From NCBI GenBank assembly GCA_017548045.1, contig JAFYNR010000060.1, forward strand, positions 1 through 64,000: a stretch of 64,000 nucleotides of DNA. Reading direction: 5' to 3'. A program made the translations under genes and the position numbers. Below the pieces are notes generated by a model. It did no database searches, was not told the origin of the DNA, and was given only the letters and a program-made list of their open reading frames with translations. This document shows positions 60,137-64,000 of this stretch, in pieces. This DNA comes from Clostridia bacterium. Lineage in GTDB: Bacteria; Bacillota; Clostridia; Oscillospirales; Acutalibacteraceae. Each line of letters opens with the position of its first letter. Position 1 is the first letter of the stretch.

Positions 60137-60570
60137 TGACCGGTAAAGAAAGAGCCCAGCTCAGAGCACAGGCAAACGGTCTTGAACCCCTTTTCCAGAT
60201 AGGTAAAGGCGGTATTTCAGAGGCACTTATTGCCCAGACTGCCGATGCACTGAGAAAAAGAGAGCTTATAAAACTTAAGGTGCTGCTTGAAAGTGCACCC
60301 GAAAGCCCCAGAGAATTTGCCGATAAGCTTGCAGAAGCAACCGGCAGTGAGGTTATTCAGGTTATAGGCGGTAGCATCGTATTCTACAAAGAGAATCCCG
60401 ACAAAGATAAGGAAGAAACCAAAAAGAAGCCTGCCAAAAAAGGCAAGCCCCTCTCAAAGGTAAAGGCTAAAAGAGCACTTGCCGCCAAGCGTGAGGCAGA
60501 GGAAAAGAAAAGAAAAAAAGATTTTTACGCCAAGAAACGTGTTTACGGAAGTAAAAATAACACAAAATAA
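60136..60570 (+). CDS. yhbY: YhbY-family CRM RNA-binding protein with basic tail
   Basis: 144 aa. CRM domain (1-95): RAQLRAQANGLEPLFQIGKGGISE, the LRKRELIKLKVL basic helix and a GGSIVFYKENP end. YhbY binds pre-50S particles. The tail (about 97-144) is strongly Lys/Glu-rich, longer than in Escherichia coli YhbY, and may add RNA affinity. Co-translated with rdgB. Confidence 0.88.
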   Translation: MTGKERAQLRAQANGLEPLFQIGKGGISEALIAQTADALRKRELIKLKVLLESAPESPREFADKLAEATGSEVIQVIGGSIVFYKENPDKDKEETKKKPAKKGKPLSKVKAKRALAAKREAEEKKRKKDFYAKKRVYGSKNNTK

Positions 60571-60649
60571 TGTGTAGTCATCCTTCGTGTGACCGCAAAT
60601 CTTTGATTTCCTTAAATTTTTTTGATTTCTTTGCAACAAAACGGGGATA

Positions 60650-60679
60650 TTGACACACTTATTTAATGTGTGGTATAAT
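60650..60679 (+). promoter_or_regulatory. Promoter of smpB-ssrA
   Basis: TTGACA (60650-60655), 18-bp spacer, TATAAT (60674-60679). The spacer contains CACAC-N9-GTGTG. Confidence 0.85.
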
Positions 60680-60704
60680 CCCATATCCGTGAAAGGTACA
60701 AAAA

Positions 60705-61163
60705 ATGGAAAAAAACAGCGGCATTAAAATTATTGCCCAGAACAAAAAAGCATACCACGATTATTTTGTGCTTGAAAAACTGGAAGCAGGCATTGAGCTT
60801 TTCGGTACCGAAGTCAAATCAATCCGTCAGGGAAAAATCAACCTTAAGGATTCCTGGTGCTTCGTGAAGGACGGCGAAATGTTTGTCAACGGTATGCACA
60901 TCAGCCCTTATGAACACGGCAATATCTTTAACCGTGACCCTCTGAGGACAAAACGTCTTCTGCTTCACAAAAAAGAAATCAGAAGATTTTATGCTCAGGT
61001 AAAGCAGGAAGGTCTTGCTATCGTGCCTCTGAGCGTTTACTTTTCAAAAGGCAGGGCAAAGGTCGAAATCGGCCTCTGCAAAGGTAAAAAGCTCTATGAC
61101 AAACGCGAAGTTGCGGCAAAAAAAGACGCTATGCGTTCCATTGAGCGAAATCTTCGCAGATAA
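60705..61163 (+). CDS. smpB: SsrA-binding protein SmpB
   Basis: 152 aa. NKKAYHDYFVLEKLEAGIELFGTEVKSIRQGK, EMFVNGMHISPYEHGN and GLCKGKKLYDKREVAAKKDA. SmpB delivers tmRNA to stalled ribosomes. The tmRNA gene follows 39 bases after the stop, so the pair is likely co-transcribed. Confidence 0.96.
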   Translation: MEKNSGIKIIAQNKKAYHDYFVLEKLEAGIELFGTEVKSIRQGKINLKDSWCFVKDGEMFVNGMHISPYEHGNIFNRDPLRTKRLLLHKKEIRRFYAQVKQEGLAIVPLSVYFSKGRAKVEIGLCKGKKLYDKREVAAKKDAMRSIERNLRR

Positions 61164-61173
61164 TTACATTACC

Positions 61174-61193
61174 GAAGCAACGCGAGTTGCTTC
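61174..61193 (+). other. Hairpin upstream of tmRNA
   Basis: 8-bp perfect stem GAAGCAAC/GTTGCTTC with a GCGA tetraloop, ten bases before the mature tmRNA 5' end. No T tract follows, so it is not a terminator; a processing or stability element is possible. Confidence 0.55.
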
Positions 61194-61202
61194 ACAATAC
61201 AC

Positions 61203-61551
61203 GGGGATGAAAGGATTTCGACGGGGAATCTGAGCCCGGATAAGCGAGTAGCGGGGCGGGACCGCTATAAAATCCGTAAAATTCAAATTTAAACGACAAC
61301 AATAAAGTTGCTCTTGCTGCTTAACTAAGCAGCCGTCTCTGTGCGGAGGACTGCGGCCGCATAAGAGGCGTCGACAAGCAGTGAACGTGAACGGGTAACG
61401 GCCGGTAGCCCGTCATGAATAATCGGTCTACCAAGCTCCCCAGCCTGTTCGCCGGCGTGGGGGTAAGGGAACGTTAAAAGACGGAATACACTCGTAGAAA
61501 GTCCCTGCAAGGGTTTTTCGGACGCGGTTTCGATTACCGCCATCTCCACCA
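61203..61551 (+). ncRNA. ssrA: Transfer-messenger RNA
   Basis: The 5' end GGGGATG (61203-61209) pairs with CATCTCC (61541-61547), followed by the encoded ACCA. The T arm GCGGT-TTCGATT-ACCGC is intact. The internal reading frame ends at TAA 61322-61324 and encodes a tag ending NDNNKVALAA (codons from 61292), typical for the LAA degradation end. The resume codon is uncertain: AAC at 61292 or TTA just before. About 349 bases, of normal length. Confidence 0.95.
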
Positions 61552-61593
61552 CTTAAAAACAATTTTTTGTAAATAAAACAGGAGGAAAGAAAG

Positions 61594-62655
61594 ATGAAGA
61601 AATCAGCAAATCTTGCAGTAATTGCAGTTGCGGTTGTGGCAATATGCGTTGCTGCGGTTGCAGGTGTGCTTGTTTTCAAGGCAAACAACGGCCCTGCCGT
61701 AGAGCCTGACAGCACCTACGAATCAACCGAATATGCTTACGCTCCCGTTGAGCCTTCAACAGAACCCTCAACGTTCCAGGCAATCGTTGACCTTACAACT
61801 CAGGTTCTTACGGACACTTATGTACCTTCAACTCAGAAGACTACCGAGAAGTCCACACAGGCTGAAAGCACAACAAAGAAGCCTGCTGAATCAACAACCA
61901 AAGCCGAAGAAACAACCGAGCCTCAGAAGGGTGAGCTTGACCCCGACGAAATGGAACATTCAAGCGGCACTAAGCGCCCCGTTGCCGCAAGCACAAACCT
62001 TCCCAAGGATATGAGCCTTGCAGGTCTTTACGGTTCGGGCTACGATGTTATCGGTCTTAAACCCTACATATTCAACGACGATAAAGACCCCAACTGTATG
62101 CAGAGAAAGTTCGGATATAACCCCGGCTACGATGCAGGTGCAAGCCTTATTGACTTTACCATCGAAACAACAAGAATAGACTTCAAATACGAAAACAAGC
62201 CTTACAGAATTCAGCTCTGGAAGGGTCAGTATATTTCGGGCGAAATCGGCACCGTCGGCGGTGAAATCGGTCTTTACACCAGAACACCCGGTAAGATTTA
62301 CGTTATTCCCGAGCATTACGACTGCGCCGCAGAAGAAGATTGGCTCAAAATGGAAATGACTATTTTCTGGAACGAGTTCGGCGACGGCAGATATCTTCCC
62401 CAGCTTACCAGAAACTACGATGATTTCTGGTGGCCCACAGGCTTTGTTGACGGTCAGCTCAAAAACAGATTTGATTCAAACGACCTTCAGCTTCTGGGCA
62501 GAATCACCTTTGAAAGCGAAGAACAGGCTCAGCTTTTCGCAGATGCACTCGGAAGAAAGGGATTCACCAAGGTTTCAACCTTCAACCCCACAGTTGCAGA
62601 TACCTATAAGATTTACGGCAGAGACGTTATTTTCATCTGGCAGTACATCAGATAA
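61594..62655 (+). CDS. DUF4474 paralogue 2, T-rich membrane-anchored protein
   Basis: 353 aa. N-terminal signal-anchor (about 6-28), a Thr/Ser/Glu/Pro-rich linker (about 35-130) able to cross the wall, then DUF4474 (about 145-353) with LWKGQY, GGEIGLYTR, HYDCAAEEDWLKMEM, FWWPTGFVDGQL and LGRITFESEEQAQLFADAL. Close in pattern to the proteins at 3.1 and 62.7 kb. GGAGGAAAG ribosome site. It begins 42 bases after tmRNA with no clear terminator between, so it may partly share that transcript. Function unknown. Confidence 0.8.
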   Translation: MKKSANLAVIAVAVVAICVAAVAGVLVFKANNGPAVEPDSTYESTEYAYAPVEPSTEPSTFQAIVDLTTQVLTDTYVPSTQKTTEKSTQAESTTKKPAESTTKAEETTEPQKGELDPDEMEHSSGTKRPVAASTNLPKDMSLAGLYGSGYDVIGLKPYIFNDDKDPNCMQRKFGYNPGYDAGASLIDFTIETTRIDFKYENKPYRIQLWKGQYISGEIGTVGGEIGLYTRTPGKIYVIPEHYDCAAEEDWLKMEMTIFWNEFGDGRYLPQLTRNYDDFWWPTGFVDGQLKNRFDSNDLQLLGRITFESEEQAQLFADALGRKGFTKVSTFNPTVADTYKIYGRDVIFIWQYIR

Positions 62656-62726
62656 CCAAGGATATTTACTCCGTTTGAGGAGTTAAAATATAAAAATATC
62701 AGCGGAAATCCGCAGGAGGAAAAAAT

Positions 62727-63803
62727 ATGGGTAAGAAAAAAATTCTCATCCTCGCCATCTGCGCCGCAGTTGTGATTGCAGGCTCCGTAGCAGCCGTTGC
62801 ATTTCTCAGAGGCGGTTTTAACAAAGCAGGCGATGAAACAACAACCTCATCAACAGCTCCTCAGACCGAGTATGATTATAATGAATATAATCCCGGTGTT
62901 TATGAGCCTGTTGATACATCCGATTCATCGGACGACAACGTTCTCACAACACTTCAGCAGATTCTTGACGTAACAAAGAATGCTGCAAGCAAAAATCCCA
63001 CTAAGGCTAATTCAAACAAGACTTCCACCAAGGCTAATTCAAACAACAAAAAGCCCGCAAACAGCACAACAACAAAGAAGAGCACCGTTTCATATCCCGG
63101 CGATGATAAGCTTGTTGACCAGGTTATCGGTCCCGACGGCGATCAGTTCCTCGGTTACAGATACGATGCAGAGGGCGATTTCTATTACACAGACGATAAG
63201 GACTGCTGGCAGTCAAACGCAGGCTTCAACGAAGTTTATGACGTTATGACTCCCATGACCGCTATGTATATCGACGTTCTCCGTATCCGTTTCACATACG
63301 GCGATAAAGACTGGATGATTCAGCTCTGGAAGGGTCAGTACGGCTGGCTTCTCGTCGGTGCCGAAATCGGTGTTTACACAACAGATGCAGGTACATATAC
63401 AGGTCAGATCGGTGACGTTAACCACTATGACTGCGCCGATAAGGAAGATTGGCTCAAGATGGAAATGACCTGCTACTGGAAGGAAAACAATCAGGGCTCA
63501 TACAAAAAGGCATTCCACAGAGAATACACCGAATACTGGTGGGCAACAGGCTTCGTTAAGGGCCAGCTTACAAAGTATACAGCTCCCAGAACAGAGCTTA
63601 AGATGAAGGCAAGAATCACCTTCAAGTCAGAAGAAATGGCAAATCTCTTTACCCTCGGTCTCAGACAGTCAGGCTTTGCACGTGCACTCGGTTCAAATCA
63701 GCTTGCAGACGACTCATTCTATCAGAGCGGTGCAGACGTATGGTTCCTCTGGCTCACAAAGAACCACGAATGCTTCCCCGGCTATGAAGGCAAACAGTCA
63801 TAA
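62727..63803 (+). CDS. DUF4474 paralogue 3, membrane-anchored protein
   Basis: 358 aa. N-terminal signal-anchor (about 5-28), a T/S/N/K-rich linker with a short repeat (KANSNKTSTKANSNNKK, about 92-108), then DUF4474 (about 125-345): FTYGDKDWMIQLWKGQYG, GAEIGVYTT, HYDCADKEDWLKMEM, REYTEYWWATGF and KARITFKSEEMANLFTLGL. Its linker differs in composition from paralogue 2 while the C-terminal domain is conserved, as expected for a tandem duplication with a free-evolving spacer. 71 bases after paralogue 2, AGGAGG ribosome site. Confidence 0.8.
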   Translation: MGKKKILILAICAAVVIAGSVAAVAFLRGGFNKAGDETTTSSTAPQTEYDYNEYNPGVYEPVDTSDSSDDNVLTTLQQILDVTKNAASKNPTKANSNKTSTKANSNNKKPANSTTTKKSTVSYPGDDKLVDQVIGPDGDQFLGYRYDAEGDFYYTDDKDCWQSNAGFNEVYDVMTPMTAMYIDVLRIRFTYGDKDWMIQLWKGQYGWLLVGAEIGVYTTDAGTYTGQIGDVNHYDCADKEDWLKMEMTCYWKENNQGSYKKAFHREYTEYWWATGFVKGQLTKYTAPRTELKMKARITFKSEEMANLFTLGLRQSGFARALGSNQLADDSFYQSGADVWFLWLTKNHECFPGYEGKQS

Positions 63804-63906
63804 TCACATTTAAGTTAATCCGTATTATTTTTAGGTGTTTGGTCAATTTTAATCAAAATACTTAAAACACACTTCATTATTTATACACTTTTTGTTCCGA
63901 AAGGTG

Positions 63907-63935
63907 TTGACAATAAGGCATCAATATGTTATTAT
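63907..63935 (+). promoter_or_regulatory. Promoter of the gene running off the right end
   Basis: TTGACA (63907-63912), 17-bp spacer, TATTAT (63930-63935). Confidence 0.75.
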
Positions 63936-63986
63936 TAGGTAACAATTGTTGCTCTTGCAATAAAATTTGAAAGGAATGGTTCGAAA

Positions 63987-64000
63987 ATGAAGAAAGTACT
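63987..64000 (+). CDS. Start of a gene cut by the window end
   Basis: ATG preceded by AAAGGA and the promoter at 63907; reads MKKVL before the window ends. The Lys-rich start suggests a signal peptide, but nothing more can be said. The 183 bases before it hold only the promoter and AT-rich sequence. Confidence 0.5.

Overview
The window reads as chromosomal DNA of a spore-forming Clostridia-type Firmicute, most likely a gut member of the Oscillospirales/Ruminococcaceae group. The basis is the sporulation genes (yqfC, yqfD, ylbJ, jag/spoIIIJ), strong AGGAGG ribosome sites with ATG/GTG/TTG starts, sigma-A promoters with 17-bp spacers, a T-box, a queuosine-type leader, many glycan-degrading proteins and Na+-translocating decarboxylase subunits. 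The genus cannot be named from sequence alone. I see no phage, insertion sequence, CRISPR array, tRNA or rRNA.

Layout. 1-4.3 kb: Na+ decarboxylase beta and gamma subunits, a secreted PHP-domain protein and a Big_2/DUF4474 protein, all on the minus strand. 4.4-8.5 kb: 23S rRNA uracil methyltransferase, two HAD phosphatases, a small XRE regulator and QueT behind a candidate preQ1 leader. 8.5-12.3 kb: yqfCD and divergent ylbJ, a small Cys protein and a BNR/sialidase-like protein. 12.4-15.6 kb: lipoprotein, MBOAT acyltransferase and DHHW/AlgX-like protein (surface polymer acylation). 15.7-30.6 kb: an accessory stretch with beta-helix hydrolase, an XRE-desulfoferrodoxin fusion, an MFS-phosphodiesterase-MFS operon, GH92, DUF4838, purple-acid-phosphatase-like protein, GH43, and an aminotransferase fused to a peroxiredoxin-like domain. 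30.7-33.2 kb: M23 peptidase and a Trp T-box controlling a lone trpB. 33.2-40.3 kb: the classic rimP-nusA-ylxR-ylxQ-infB-rbfA-nrnA-truB operon (minus). 40.4-45.9 kb: amidohydrolase, HD nucleotidase, then TPR, DUF4037, a pseudokinase-sortase fusion and nicotinamidase. 46-54 kb: an eight-gene operon with every shikimate step plus Phe and Tyr branch enzymes (aroF-tyrA-aroB-aroA-aroC-pheA-aroEK-aroQ), preceded by a Tyr/Phe-rich leader peptide and attenuator. 54.2-56.9 kb: jag-yidC-yidD-rnpA-rpmH (minus), divergent from dnaA-ftsY-rdgB-yhbY, then smpB-ssrA (tmRNA). 61.6-63.8 kb: two more DUF4474 proteins, then the start of another gene.

How it fits together. Core information genes sit in canonical neighbourhoods around a probable origin-proximal dnaA/rpmH divergence. 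Aromatic amino-acid supply is controlled by two RNA mechanisms: a tRNA-Trp-sensing T-box for trpB and apparent ribosome-mediated attenuation for the shikimate/Phe/Tyr operon. The accessory stretch encodes surface hydrolases with short N-terminal hydrophobic anchors, several expressed from divergent promoter pairs carrying palindromes. The most unusual proteins are a zinc ribbon-pseudokinase-TM-class B sortase fusion, an HTH regulator carrying an apparently intact superoxide-reductase domain, and the aminotransferase-peroxiredoxin-like fusion.
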